Positions 25,640 to 34,723 of a DNA stretch of 60,319 nt are shown one piece after another (positions within the stretch are counted from its first letter, which is position 1; each line of letters opens with the position of its first letter). Source of the DNA: JAVKFF01 sp040226215 (GTDB lineage: Bacteria > Pseudomonadota > Alphaproteobacteria > DSM-16000 > Inquilinaceae); contig JAVKFF010000194.1 of assembly GCA_040226215.1 (NCBI GenBank), positions 1 through 60,319 on the forward strand, written 5' to 3'. The position numbers were made by a program, and so were the translations under genes. The notes under the pieces are model-generated. The model worked only from the letters and a program-made list of their open reading frames with translations, searched no databases and was not told the DNA's origin.

Positions 25640-26584
25640 ATGTGGAGCTTCGTCCTGCGCCGACTGATCTCCTCGATACCAGTTCTGTTCCTGGTATCGC
25701 TGATGACGTTCGGCCTGATCTGGCTGGTGCCGGGCGATCCCGCCTCGGTCTTCCTCGACGCCAGCGCGACGCCGGAGCAGGTGGCCAATCTGCGCCGCGA
25801 ACTCGGCCTCGACCAGCCGCTCTGGACCCAGATGCTGAGCTGGTACGAACGGGTGCTGAGCGGCGATCTCGGCCAGTCGATCCTGCTCAACCGCTCGGTG
25901 GCCGCTGCCATCCTCGAGCGCCTGCCGATCACCCTGTCGCTGGCCGCCATCGCCCTCGTGCTCGCCGTCATCCTCGGCATCCTGCTGGGTTCTCTGGCGG
26001 CGGTGAATCATGGCGGCTGGGGCGACCAGTCGATCATGACCGTGGCCCTCCTGGGCCTGTCGATCCCCGACTTCTGGCTCGGCCTGGTGCTGATCGTCGT
26101 CTTCGCCGTCCAGCTCGGCTGGCTGCCCTCGGGCGGCTTCGTCGCCATCACCGAGGATCCCGGCGGCTGGGCCATGTCGATGGCGCTGCCCGCCTTCACC
26201 CTCACCATCACCCAGATCGGCTTTATCGCGCGCATGACCCGCTCCTCCATGCTCGACGTGCTGCGCCAGGATTTCGTGCGCACGGCCGACGCCAAGGGGC
26301 TCGGCCACGGCTTCGTGGTGATGCGCCACGCCCTGCCCAACGCCATGATGCCGATCCTGACCGTCACCGGGGTCATCGCCGGCGGCCTGCTCGGCGGCGC
26401 GGTGGTGGTCGAGCAGGTCTTCGCCCTGCCGGGCGTCGGCCGTCTGATCATCGGCGCCATCCTCAGCCGCGACTTCCCGGTCATCCAGGGCGGCCTGCTC
26501 ATGCTCGCCGTCATCTATCTGCTGGTGAACCTGATCGTCGACATGCTCTACGCCGTCATCGATCCGCGGGTGCGCCTTGGCTGA
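25640..26584 (+). CDS. ABC transporter permease, DppB type
   Basis: A 314-aa inner-membrane permease with six hydrophobic segments, the Val-Pro-Gly-Asp-Pro-Ala motif in the first periplasmic loop, and the EAA loop Arg-Thr-Ala-Asp-Ala-Lys-Gly-Leu followed by Arg-His-Ala-Leu-Pro-Asn-Ala. It starts at ATG 25640 after the hairpin. Its end overlaps the start of the partner permease by 8 bp. Confidence 0.9.
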   Translation: MWSFVLRRLISSIPVLFLVSLMTFGLIWLVPGDPASVFLDASATPEQVANLRRELGLDQPLWTQMLSWYERVLSGDLGQSILLNRSVAAAILERLPITLSLAAIALVLAVILGILLGSLAAVNHGGWGDQSIMTVALLGLSIPDFWLGLVLIVVFAVQLGWLPSGGFVAITEDPGGWAMSMALPAFTLTITQIGFIARMTRSSMLDVLRQDFVRTADAKGLGHGFVVMRHALPNAMMPILTVTGVIAGGLLGGAVVVEQVFALPGVGRLIIGAILSRDFPVIQGGLLMLAVIYLLVNLIVDMLYAVIDPRVRLG

Positions 26585-27458
26585 GCTCGGCAGCGACGCG
26601 ATCGAGGGCCTGGCGCCGCAGCGCGCGCGCCTTGCGGCCTTCCTCAGGCGGCTGATCGCCAACCGCTCGGTGGCGCTCGGCGGCGGCCTGGTGGTGTTCG
26701 TCGTCGCGCTTGCCCTGCTCGCGCCCTGGGTCACGCCCTACAACCCGCTGGAAAGCTCGTTCCGGGAGCGCCTGCTGCCGCCGAGCGCCGAACACCTCTT
26801 CGGCACCGACCATTTCGGCCGCGACGTGCTGACCCGGGTGATCTACGGCGGCCGGCTGTCACTGGAGATCGGCTTCCTGGTGGTGCTGGCGACCGGCGTC
26901 TTCGGCACGCTGATCGGCGGCTGCGCCGGCTATTTCCGGTCGCTCGACAATCCGGCGATGCGGCTGATGGATGCCTGGATGTCGTTTCCGGCCATCCTGC
27001 TCGCCATCGCCGTCTCCGCCACGCTCGGCTCCTCGGTGACGAATGTCGTGATCGCCCTGTCGCTGGCCACCATCCCGCACACCGCGCGCATCGTGCGCGC
27101 CTCTGTCCTGGTGGTGCGCGAGATGGAGTATGTCGAGGCGGCGCGGGCGCTGGGCGCCCGGGACACCCGCATCCTCGTCGTCCATGTCCTGCTCAACTCC
27201 ACCGCGCCGCTTATCGTGCGCCTCACCTACGTCTTCGCCATCGCCATCCTGGCCGAGGCGGTGCTGTCCTTCATCGGCGTCGGGCCGCCGCCGCCGGCGC
27301 CCAGCTTCGGCAACATCATCGCCAACGGCCGCGACTTCATGGTCGAGGCGCCGTGGGTGACCATCTTCCCGGGTGTGGCCATCTTCGTCGTCGTGCTCGG
27401 CCTGAACCTGCTGGGTGACGGGCTGCGCGACGTGCTCGACCCCCGCATGCGGATTTGA
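26577..27458 (+). CDS. ABC transporter permease, DppC type
   Basis: A 293-aa permease with the Gly-Thr-Asp-His-Phe-Gly-Arg-Asp motif, the EAA loop Ala-Ala-Arg-Ala-Leu-Gly-Ala-Arg and the terminal Gly-Asp-Gly-Leu-Arg-Asp-Val-Leu-Asp-Pro-Arg. The likely start is TTG at 26577, overlapping the previous gene by 8 bp. No in-frame ATG or GTG occurs before the first membrane segment at a suitable place. Confidence 0.88.
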   Translation: MAELGSDAIEGLAPQRARLAAFLRRLIANRSVALGGGLVVFVVALALLAPWVTPYNPLESSFRERLLPPSAEHLFGTDHFGRDVLTRVIYGGRLSLEIGFLVVLATGVFGTLIGGCAGYFRSLDNPAMRLMDAWMSFPAILLAIAVSATLGSSVTNVVIALSLATIPHTARIVRASVLVVREMEYVEAARALGARDTRILVVHVLLNSTAPLIVRLTYVFAIAILAEAVLSFIGVGPPPPAPSFGNIIANGRDFMVEAPWVTIFPGVAIFVVVLGLNLLGDGLRDVLDPRMRI

Positions 27459-27460
27459 CG

Positions 27461-28489
27461 ATGGGCGGTGTCGCGACGGCTGGCGAGGACGCGCTGCTGC
27501 GGGTCGACGGGCTGTCGACCGTGATCGGCAATGTCCGCCGGCCGCAGACCATCCTGGAGGATGTCAGCTTCGCCGTCGCCCCGGGCGAGGTGCTGGGCGT
27601 GGTCGGCGAGTCGGGCTCGGGCAAGAGCATGCTGGCGCTCACCCTGATGAACCTGCTGCCGCGCCCGATCCGGCGCACGGCCGGACGCATCGCTCTCGGC
27701 GGCACCGAACTGACCGGCCTTTCCGACCGGGCCTGGCGTGACTATCGCGGCCGCGACATGGCGATGATCTTCCAGGAGCCGATGACCAGCCTGAACCCGG
27801 TCATGCGCATCGGCCGGCAGATCATGGAGGTGCTGGTGCGGCGCCGCGGCATGAGCGGACGGGCGGCGGAGAAGGAGGCGATCCGCCTGCTGGAACGGGT
27901 CGAGATCTCCTCGCCGCGCGAACGCCTTCGCGCCTATCCGCACGAGCTGTCCGGCGGCATGCGCCAGCGGGCGATGATCGCAATCGCGCTGGCCGCGAAT
28001 GCCAGGCTGCTGATCGCCGACGAGCCGACCACGGCGCTCGACGTCACCATCCAGGCCCAGATCCTCGACCTGTTGCGCCAACTGCAGGCGGAGATGGGCA
28101 TGGCGCTAATCCTGATCACCCACGACCTCGGGGTGGTGGCGGAGATGGCGCACCGGGTCATGGTGCTCTATGCCGGCCGGGTGGCGGAGCTGGCGCCGGT
28201 GGAGGACATTTTCTACCAGCCACGCCATCCCTATACGCAGGCGCTGCTCGACTCCATTCCCTCGGTCGAGGCCCGGCGCGAGCGTCTCGCCACCATCGAG
28301 GGCAGCGTTCCGGTCGCCGGCGCCATGCCGCCCGGCTGTCGTTTCGCGCCGCGCTGTCCGCTGGCCCGGGCTCCTTGCACGGCAGCACCGCCGCCGGTTA
28401 TGCCGGTCGGCGAGGGCCATGGCGTCGCCTGCATCGCGCCTTTCGACTACGCGCCAGCGAATGAACTGGCACGGCGGGGGGCGGCATGA
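27461..28489 (+). CDS. ABC transporter ATP-binding protein, DppD type
   Basis: A 342-aa ATPase with Walker A Gly-Glu-Ser-Gly-Ser-Gly-Lys-Ser, the signature Leu-Ser-Gly-Gly-Met-Arg-Gln-Arg, Walker B Leu-Ile-Ala-Asp-Glu-Pro-Thr-Thr and the C-terminal Cys-Arg-Phe-Ala-Pro-Arg-Cys-Pro cysteine cluster of peptide importers. ATG 27461 is 2 bp after the DppC stop. A TTG at 27455 is possible but less likely. The stop overlaps the DppF start. Confidence 0.92.
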   Translation: MGGVATAGEDALLRVDGLSTVIGNVRRPQTILEDVSFAVAPGEVLGVVGESGSGKSMLALTLMNLLPRPIRRTAGRIALGGTELTGLSDRAWRDYRGRDMAMIFQEPMTSLNPVMRIGRQIMEVLVRRRGMSGRAAEKEAIRLLERVEISSPRERLRAYPHELSGGMRQRAMIAIALAANARLLIADEPTTALDVTIQAQILDLLRQLQAEMGMALILITHDLGVVAEMAHRVMVLYAGRVAELAPVEDIFYQPRHPYTQALLDSIPSVEARRERLATIEGSVPVAGAMPPGCRFAPRCPLARAPCTAAPPPVMPVGEGHGVACIAPFDYAPANELARRGAA

Positions 28490-29529
28490 CGGCGGACGCC
28501 ACGCCGCTGATCGAGGCGCGGGGCCTGGTCAAGCACTTCCCCATGCGCGGCGGCGGTCCGCTCGGCCTCGGCACCCGGGCCACGGTGCGGGCGGTCGACG
28601 GCATCGACATCGCCATCCGCCGGGGCGAGACGCTGGGGCTGGTCGGCGAATCGGGCTGCGGCAAGTCGACGACAGGGCGGCTGCTGCTGCGTCTGATCGA
28701 GCCGACCGCCGGCACCATCCTGCACGAGGGCACCGATCTGACCGGGCTCAACGCCACCGAGATGCGGATGCGCCGGCGCGCCTTGCAGATCATCTTCCAG
28801 GACCCCTACGGCTCCCTCAACCCGCGGCTCTCGGTGGGCGCCATCATCGGCGAGGCCTATCGCATCCACCGCATCGGCGACGCCAGGGACCGGGCGCGTC
28901 GGGTGGCCGAGATGCTCGACCTCGTCTCCCTGCCGCGCAGCGCCGCCAACCGCTTCCCGCACGAATTCTCCGGCGGCCAGCGACAGCGCATCGGCATCGC
29001 CCGGTCGCTGGCCCTGCATCCGAACTTCCTGGTCTGCGACGAGGTGGTCTCCGCCCTCGACGTCTCGGTCCAGGCGCAGATCGTCAACCTGCTGCAGGAC
29101 CTGCAGCGCGATCTCGGCCTGACCTATCTGTTCATCTCCCACAACCTCGCGGTGGTGCGGCACATCTCCGACCGCATCGCGGTGATGTATCTGGGCCGCG
29201 TGGTCGAGATCGCCACGGCCGAGGCCCTGTTCGCCGAGCCCACGCATCCCTACACCCGGGCGCTGCTCTCCGCCGTGCCGCCGGCCCATCCGCGCGCACC
29301 GCGCCGGCGCCACCAGCTCAAGGGCGACGTGCCCGATCCCATCGCCATTCCCGCGGGCTGCCGGTTCGTCACGCGCTGTCCGCATGCCGAAGGGCGCTGC
29401 CGGACGCTCGATCCGCCGCTCGCCCCCCTCGCCGATGGCCGGCTGGTCGCCTGTCATCTCGCCGCCGACGGCACCCTGCCCAAGGAGCCGCCACCCGCCA
29501 CCGCCAGTCCAGCGAGCCCAGAGCCATGA
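28486..29529 (+). CDS. ABC transporter ATP-binding protein, DppF type
   Basis: A 347-aa ATPase with Walker A Gly-Glu-Ser-Gly-Cys-Gly-Lys-Ser-Thr, the Phe-Gln-Asp-Pro-Tyr Q-loop, the Phe-Ser-Gly-Gly-Gln-Arg-Gln-Arg signature and a full C-terminal cysteine cluster (Cys-Arg-Phe-Val-Thr-Arg-Cys-Pro). Walker B reads Val-Cys-Asp-Glu-Val-Val-Ser, with Val in place of the usual Pro, a known variant in this subfamily. It overlaps both neighbours by ATGA junctions, coupling the importer to the M81 peptidase. Confidence 0.92.
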   Translation: MTADATPLIEARGLVKHFPMRGGGPLGLGTRATVRAVDGIDIAIRRGETLGLVGESGCGKSTTGRLLLRLIEPTAGTILHEGTDLTGLNATEMRMRRRALQIIFQDPYGSLNPRLSVGAIIGEAYRIHRIGDARDRARRVAEMLDLVSLPRSAANRFPHEFSGGQRQRIGIARSLALHPNFLVCDEVVSALDVSVQAQIVNLLQDLQRDLGLTYLFISHNLAVVRHISDRIAVMYLGRVVEIATAEALFAEPTHPYTRALLSAVPPAHPRAPRRRHQLKGDVPDPIAIPAGCRFVTRCPHAEGRCRTLDPPLAPLADGRLVACHLAADGTLPKEPPPATASPASPEP

Positions 29530-31028
29530 CCCGCATCCTCGTCGTCGAGTGCAAGCAGGAGATCTCCTCGTTCAATCCCGAGCCGTCGCACTACGAGAAC
29601 TTCCACATCCAGCGCGGCCAGGAACTGCTCGAGCAGCGCGGCATGAACACCGAGCTCGGCGGCGCTCTCACCGTCTTCGACGCGCGCCCGGACGTCGAGG
29701 TGGTGCCGGCCTTCGGCGCCCGCGCCGGCAGTGCCGGCCTGCTCTCCGGCCAGGGCTGGGAACGGCTGGCCCGCGAATGCCTTGAGCATGTCGACGAGAA
29801 GCTGAAGGCGGGCGTGGACGCGATCTATTTCGGCCTGCACGGCGCCATGGGTGCCTCGGGCGAGCTCGACCCGGAGGGCCATCTGCTGACCGAGGTCCGC
29901 AAGCGGGTCGGGCCCGACATGCCGATCGTCATCTCGCTCGACCTGCACGGCATCATGACCGACCGGATGATCCGCCAGATCAACGGCTTCGCCATCTACC
30001 ACACCTATCCCCATGTCGACTTCGCCGATACCGGGCGGCGCGCCGCCGGCTTGCTGATGAAGATCATCGACGAGGGCATCCGGCCGGGTGTGGTGCGGGT
30101 GCAGATCCCGGCCCTGGTGCGGGGCGACGAGTGCATCACCAAGACCGGCGCCTATGGCGACCTGATCCGCGAGGCCCAGTTGCTGGAGCGCAGCGGCAAG
30201 GCGCTGGCCGCCGGCATCATGATCGGCAATCCCTTCACCGACGTGCCGGAGCTGTGTTGCCAGGTACTGCTCTCCGTCGACGGCGACCGGGCCGCCATGG
30301 CGGCGGAGGCCGAGGCGCTGGCGGCGCGCTTCTGGGCGCAGCGCCACCGCCTGCAGGGCAAGTTCATCTCCCTCGACATGGCGATCGAGCAGAGCCGCTA
30401 CATCACCGGGCCGGTGGTCTTCACCGACGCGCCGGACGCCACCTCCTCCGGCGCCTCGGGCGACAGCAACCTGATCGTCCGGCGCATCCTCGAGCGGCGG
30501 CTGGGCAAGCGGGTGCTGGCGCAGATCGTCGACCGGCCGGCGGCCGAGGCGGCGCACGCCGCCGGCGTCGGCGCGGAGATCGAGGTCACGCTGGGCGGCA
30601 CGGTCGATCCCGCGCGCTTCCCGCCGCTGCCGGTCAAGGCGGTGGTGGAGACGCTGACGCGTGGCCGCGCGAGGCTGGAGACCATGGGCATGCCGCTCGA
30701 TGCCGGCAAGACCGCCGTGCTGACCGTCGCCATCCCGGACGGCGGCACGATCACGATCGTCGTCATGTCGAAGGCGGTCAGCCTGTTCGACCGGGCGATG
30801 TACTACGCCAGCGGGCTGGACCCGGCCGATTTCGACGTCATCGTCGTGAAGTCGCCGCACACCGAGTACAAGATGTACGACGCCTGGGTGGAGAAGAACT
30901 TCAACATCGACATCCCCGGCGCCACCTCGGCCAACCTGCCGACCCTCGGCCACACCATCTGCGCCCGCCCGATGTTCCCGCTCGACGAGGGCGTGGACTT
31001 CACGCCCAAGGCGGTGGTCTACAGCTGA
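29526..31028 (+). CDS. M81-family metallopeptidase (MlrC-like)
   Basis: A 500-aa protein of the MlrC family, whose founding member completes microcystin breakdown by cleaving linear peptides. Visible zinc-site motifs are Gly-Leu-His-Gly-Ala-Met, Ser-Leu-Asp-Leu-His-Gly and Tyr-His-Thr-Tyr-Pro-His-Val-Asp. The C-terminal MlrC domain contains Asp-Asn-rich Gly-Ala-Ser-Gly-Asp-Ser-Asn. Members are very often next to Dpp-type importers in alphaproteobacteria, as here (ATGA overlap), so the true substrate is probably the imported small peptide or amide, not a microcystin. There is no signal peptide; it is cytoplasmic. Confidence 0.9.
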   Translation: MTRILVVECKQEISSFNPEPSHYENFHIQRGQELLEQRGMNTELGGALTVFDARPDVEVVPAFGARAGSAGLLSGQGWERLARECLEHVDEKLKAGVDAIYFGLHGAMGASGELDPEGHLLTEVRKRVGPDMPIVISLDLHGIMTDRMIRQINGFAIYHTYPHVDFADTGRRAAGLLMKIIDEGIRPGVVRVQIPALVRGDECITKTGAYGDLIREAQLLERSGKALAAGIMIGNPFTDVPELCCQVLLSVDGDRAAMAAEAEALAARFWAQRHRLQGKFISLDMAIEQSRYITGPVVFTDAPDATSSGASGDSNLIVRRILERRLGKRVLAQIVDRPAAEAAHAAGVGAEIEVTLGGTVDPARFPPLPVKAVVETLTRGRARLETMGMPLDAGKTAVLTVAIPDGGTITIVVMSKAVSLFDRAMYYASGLDPADFDVIVVKSPHTEYKMYDAWVEKNFNIDIPGATSANLPTLGHTICARPMFPLDEGVDFTPKAVVYS

Positions 31029-31037
31029 GCGGCGCCT

Positions 31038-32756
31038 TTACACCCCGATCGCCAGGGTCGGCTTGAACGGGTTGACGCCGCCCTGCAGGCGGCCGCTCGC
31101 CGGGTCGACGACGACGGCGTTGGGGCGTCCGAAATAGGTCGTCGAGAAGGTCTCCTCGCGTATGTCGAGCCGGTGGCCGAGCTTCTCCAGCGCCGCCATG
31201 GTCCCGGGCGCCATGCGGGCGTCGACCACCGTGGTCTCGTTCTCCGAGTGCACGCGCAGGGTGGAGACCGCCTCCTGCGGGCCCATGCCGTGGTCGATGA
31301 CGTTGACCAGGGCGTGGATGATCGAGGTGACCACCCGCCGCCCGCCGGGCGAGCCCACGGTCATCAGCGGCCGGCCGTCCTTCAGGACGACGATCGGCGC
31401 GCCGGCGGTCAGCCCGCGCCGGCCGGGTGCCAGCGAGTTGACGGTACCGGGCACGGGATCGAACCACATGGTGCCGTTGTTCAGCACCACGCCGGTGTCC
31501 TTCGCCACCACGGCGGAGCCGAAATGCAGGCCCAGCGTGGACAAGAGCGAGACCATGTTTCGGTCCCTGTCGATCACCGTCAGGTGCGTCGTCTGGCTGT
31601 CGCCGCCATGCCCCGGCGCGAGGCCGCCCGGCCGCCCCGGATCGAAGGCCCAGGGATCGCCCGGCGTGCGGTCCAGATTGGCCCGGTCCATCGCCAGGTC
31701 GCGGCCGCGCCTGGCGGCGTAATCCTTCGACAGCAGGCCCTGGAGCGGCACCGGCACGCTGTCGGCGTCGCCGAGATAGGCCAGACGGTCGGTGAAGGCG
31801 GCGCGCTGCGCCTCGGCCATGATGTGGCATTCCTCGACGCTGCCCTGTCCCATCGCCCTGAGGTCGTAGGCTTCCAGCAGGTTGAGCGCCTGCATCACCG
31901 TCGGAAAGCCGGTGTTGTCGAGGCCGCCGATGATCTGGCAGCCGCGATACTCCCCGGCGATGCCGCCCTCGGAATGGCGTACCCGGTATCCCGCCAGGTC
32001 CTCGTAGCGCAAGAGGCCGCCATTGGCCCGCATGTCGGCGTCGATCTTCCGGGCGATCTCGCCCTTGTAGAAGGCATCCGCGCCCTCGGCCGCGAGCAAC
32101 CGCAGCGTGCGGGCGAGGTCGGGCTGGGCGAAGATGTCGCCCTCCACCCCCAGCATGGCGCAGCGGTAGCACGAGCCGTCTGCGCGGAAATAGGTGCGTC
32201 GGCTTTCCGGGAACTGCTGCAGGCGGGTCTGGTTCACCGCCATGCCCAGCGCCACGTACCAGTCGATCTTGAAGCCCTGTTCGGCGTGGTGGATCGCCGG
32301 CGCCATGACGTCGCCGCGGCCGAGCCGTCCGAAGGCCGCGTGGGCGTCGAGCAGGCAGCCCGGCATGCCGGGCACGGCCGGCGTCAGATAGCCGGTGTTG
32401 TTGATGTCCCCCTCGACCATCGGCCAGCCATAGATGCCGGTGCGGGTCTCCTTGTCGGCGACAGGGAACTGGTCGGGCCGGATCGCGCGCGGCAGCACGC
32501 CGGTGCCGTCGAAGACGTGGGTCTTGCCGCTGGCGTTGTCGTAATAGACCAGGACGGCGATGCCGCCGAGACCGCTGTTGAAGGGCTCGCACACGCCGAC
32601 GGCGAAGCCCGCCGCCACCGCCGCGTCGATGGCGTTGCCGCCGCGCCGCAGCATCTCGGCCCCCGCCTCGGAGGCCTGCGGATACATGGTGGCGACGAGC
32701 CCGTCATCGGATTCGGCCTGGGTCTTGGAGATCACCCACTCGCTGCGGCTCGCCAT
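31038..32756 (-). CDS. Gamma-glutamyltransferase-family protein
   Basis: A 572-aa N-terminal-nucleophile hydrolase. The conserved Gly-Gly-Asn-Ala-Ile-Asp-Ala-Ala-Val-Ala is at about 39-49. The autoprocessing and catalytic Thr-Thr-His is at 389-391, so it should mature into large and small subunits. It starts at ATG 32756 and has no signal peptide, unlike periplasmic gamma-glutamyltransferases, so it may act in the cytoplasm. The family cleaves gamma-glutamyl amides, glutathione or acylated antibiotics. It is convergent with the peptidase gene (9 bp gap) and lies downstream of the dioxygenase gene. Confidence 0.9.
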   Translation of the reverse strand: MASRSEWVISKTQAESDDGLVATMYPQASEAGAEMLRRGGNAIDAAVAAGFAVGVCEPFNSGLGGIAVLVYYDNASGKTHVFDGTGVLPRAIRPDQFPVADKETRTGIYGWPMVEGDINNTGYLTPAVPGMPGCLLDAHAAFGRLGRGDVMAPAIHHAEQGFKIDWYVALGMAVNQTRLQQFPESRRTYFRADGSCYRCAMLGVEGDIFAQPDLARTLRLLAAEGADAFYKGEIARKIDADMRANGGLLRYEDLAGYRVRHSEGGIAGEYRGCQIIGGLDNTGFPTVMQALNLLEAYDLRAMGQGSVEECHIMAEAQRAAFTDRLAYLGDADSVPVPLQGLLSKDYAARRGRDLAMDRANLDRTPGDPWAFDPGRPGGLAPGHGGDSQTTHLTVIDRDRNMVSLLSTLGLHFGSAVVAKDTGVVLNNGTMWFDPVPGTVNSLAPGRRGLTAGAPIVVLKDGRPLMTVGSPGGRRVVTSIIHALVNVIDHGMGPQEAVSTLRVHSENETTVVDARMAPGTMAALEKLGHRLDIREETFSTTYFGRPNAVVVDPASGRLQGGVNPFKPTLAIGV

Positions 32757-32782
32757 CGGCGCCTGCCTCCCTGTCGTGCGGT

Positions 32783-33676
32783 TCAGAACGGGCGTTCGCC
32801 CTTGACGGTGACCCGGTTGCCCTTGCGCTCTGCCGGCCAGTAGTCCCAGATCGCCCGGTGCATGACGCAGCGGTTGTCCCAGAAGGCCATGTCGTTGACC
32901 GACCAGCGGAAGCGGATCTGGAACTCGACCCGCTCGGCATGGTCGAACAGGAGGGCGAGCAGGGCGTCGCTTTCGGCCTGCGAGAGCTCGGGGATGCGCG
33001 TGGTGAAGGTGCGGTTGACGTAGAGCGCCTTGCGGCCGCTCTCGGGGTGGGTGCGGGCGATCGGGTGGACGGCGACGGGGTAGGTCCGGTCCTCGTCCGC
33101 CACGCCGCGCTCGGCATAGCGGCCGCGGTAGATGTGCTCGCCCTCGTGGCGGGCGGTCAGCCCCTCCAGCATGGCCCGCAGTGGCGGCGACAGCGTCTCC
33201 CAGGCGGCGTAGCTGTCGGCGAACAGGGTGTCGCCGCCGCAATCGGGCATCACCTGGATCTGCAGCATGGTGCCCAGCGGCGGCTCGGCGTCGCAGGAGA
33301 CGTCGGAATGCCAGAACTCACCATTGGCGATTCTGGAGCCGGCATGCGCGTGGATCACGAAGATCTCCGGATGACCCTCCATGTGCGGCGCGGCCGGGTG
33401 GGCGTGCAGCTCGCCGAACATGCGGCCGATGGCGATGTGCACCGCCGGCGGGATCGGCTTCTGGTCCTTGAAGAAGATCACCTGGTTCTCGACGAAGGCG
33501 CGGTGCACCTCGGCGAACTCAGCCTCGCTCAGACCGTCGGCCAGCGTCACGCCGCGGATCTCCGCCCCCAGATTGGGCGCGAAGGGCCTGACCTCGATCA
33601 GCCGGTAGCCGGAGAAATCACGCCGGCCGCCGGTGCGGCCGATCACGGCGCGCTGGGTTTCCGTGCTGTCCGCCAT
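32783..33676 (-). CDS. TauD/TfdA-family 2-oxoglutarate-dependent dioxygenase
   Basis: A 297-aa iron enzyme. The iron ligands are His123 and Asp125 in Trp-His-Ser-Asp and His273 in Val-Met-His-Arg. The 2-oxoglutarate-binding arginine is expected at 284 or 288. The family hydroxylates taurine, phenoxyacetates, sulfonates, carnitine precursors and similar small acids, often causing C-S, C-O or C-N cleavage. ATG 33676 is chosen for its normal length; the frame is open further upstream without a good ribosome site. It is followed after 26 bp by the gamma-glutamyltransferase gene and is probably co-transcribed with it. Confidence 0.88.
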   Translation of the reverse strand: MADSTETQRAVIGRTGGRRDFSGYRLIEVRPFAPNLGAEIRGVTLADGLSEAEFAEVHRAFVENQVIFFKDQKPIPPAVHIAIGRMFGELHAHPAAPHMEGHPEIFVIHAHAGSRIANGEFWHSDVSCDAEPPLGTMLQIQVMPDCGGDTLFADSYAAWETLSPPLRAMLEGLTARHEGEHIYRGRYAERGVADEDRTYPVAVHPIARTHPESGRKALYVNRTFTTRIPELSQAESDALLALLFDHAERVEFQIRFRWSVNDMAFWDNRCVMHRAIWDYWPAERKGNRVTVKGERPF

Positions 33677-33825
33677 GATGCCAAGTCCTCCCCGCCATGG
33701 TGGCGCCCTCCGCCGGCATCGCACATGCCTGTCCTGAACGATTGCCCGGTCAGCGGACGGCTTCACCGGCTATTCTGGCATCGGGATCGCCGCCGGCGCG
33801 ACATCGGGTGCGACCGGCGGCCAAA

Positions 33826-33856
33826 TTGACCGTCTTATCGTATTATCGTATACAAT
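33826..33856 (+). promoter_or_regulatory. Promoter with GTATAC operator over the -10
   Basis: TTGACC at 33826-33831 and TATACA at 33849-33854 are spaced exactly 17 bp, a good sigma-70-type promoter for the SDR gene at 33937. The 12-mer atcgtatacaat at 33845-33856 covers the -10 and is identical to the one at 21546-21557. Confidence 0.65.
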
Positions 33857-33936
33857 TTGACGATGTCAATCCAATGGGCATCCCCAAGGCGGCCGGTCCG
33901 CCGGGGCAGCGACGAGAACCAGGAGAAGGGACGGGC

Positions 33937-34686
33937 ATGGCGGGACGGCTTGCGGGAAAGACGGCGGTGGTCACCGCCGCGGGGCAGGGCATCGGCAGGG
34001 CGGTGGCGCTGGCCTTCGCCCGCGAGGACGCGTCGGTCATCGCCACCGACATCAACGAGCAGTCGCTGGCCCTGCTGAAGGAGGGGGCACCCGCCTCCCT
34101 CCGCGTCGAGAAGCTCGACGTGCGCGACCCGGTCGACATCGCCTCCTTCGCCGCCTCCTGCGGCGCGCTCGACATCCTCTTCAACTGCGCCGGGTACGTG
34201 CATCACGGCAGCATCCTCGACTGCTCCGAGGAGGACTGGGATCTCGCCTTCGATCTCAACGTCAAGTCCATGTACCGCACGATCCGCGCCTTCCTGCCGG
34301 CCATGCTCGAGGCCGGCGGCGGCAGCATCGTCAACGTCGCCTCCATCGTCTCCTCGGTGAAGGGCGCGCCCAACCGCTTCGCCTATGGCGCCAGCAAGGC
34401 GGCGGTGATCGGCCTGACGAAGTCGGTCGCCTCGGATTTCGTGACCCGCGGCATCCGCTGCAACTGCATCTGTCCGGGGACGGTGCAGTCCCCCTCCCTC
34501 GACGACCGCATCCGCGCCCAGGGCGGGGACGAGGCCGAGGTGCGGCGCGCCTTCGTGGCGCGCCAGCCCATGGGACGGCTCGGCACGGCGGAGGAGATCG
34601 CCCATCTCGCCGTCTATCTCGCCGCCGACGAGTCCTCCTTCACCACCGGCACGGCGCAGATCATCGATGGCGGCTGGTCGAACTAG
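33937..34686 (+). CDS. Short-chain dehydrogenase/reductase, BDH2 (DHRS6)-like
   Basis: A 249-aa classical SDR with Thr-Ala-Ala-Gly-Gln-Gly-Ile-Gly at 13-20, Asn-Cys-Ala-Gly at 83-86, catalytic Tyr150 and Lys154. Stretches such as Ala-Val-Ile-Gly-Leu-Thr-Lys-Ser-Val-Ala and Gly-Ile-Arg-Cys-Asn-Cys-Ile-Cys-Pro-Gly-Thr-Val closely resemble animal BDH2, as I remember it. That group includes 3-hydroxybutyrate, 4-hydroxyproline and 2-keto-3-deoxy-L-fuconate dehydrogenases. ATG 33937 follows aggagaaggg. It is divergent from the dioxygenase gene and 37 bp from the MFS gene. Confidence 0.88.
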   Translation: MAGRLAGKTAVVTAAGQGIGRAVALAFAREDASVIATDINEQSLALLKEGAPASLRVEKLDVRDPVDIASFAASCGALDILFNCAGYVHHGSILDCSEEDWDLAFDLNVKSMYRTIRAFLPAMLEAGGGSIVNVASIVSSVKGAPNRFAYGASKAAVIGLTKSVASDFVTRGIRCNCICPGTVQSPSLDDRIRAQGGDEAEVRRAFVARQPMGRLGTAEEIAHLAVYLAADESSFTTGTAQIIDGGWSN

Positions 34687-34723
34687 GCGCTTTCGCGCGC
34701 AACCGTTGCCGGACCGGGAGTGA

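Noticed and set aside
32783..33676. Assigning the dioxygenase as taurine dioxygenase (tauD)
   Set aside because: The iron and 2-oxoglutarate motifs are shared by the whole family, and no taurine transporter or sulfonate gene is nearby.
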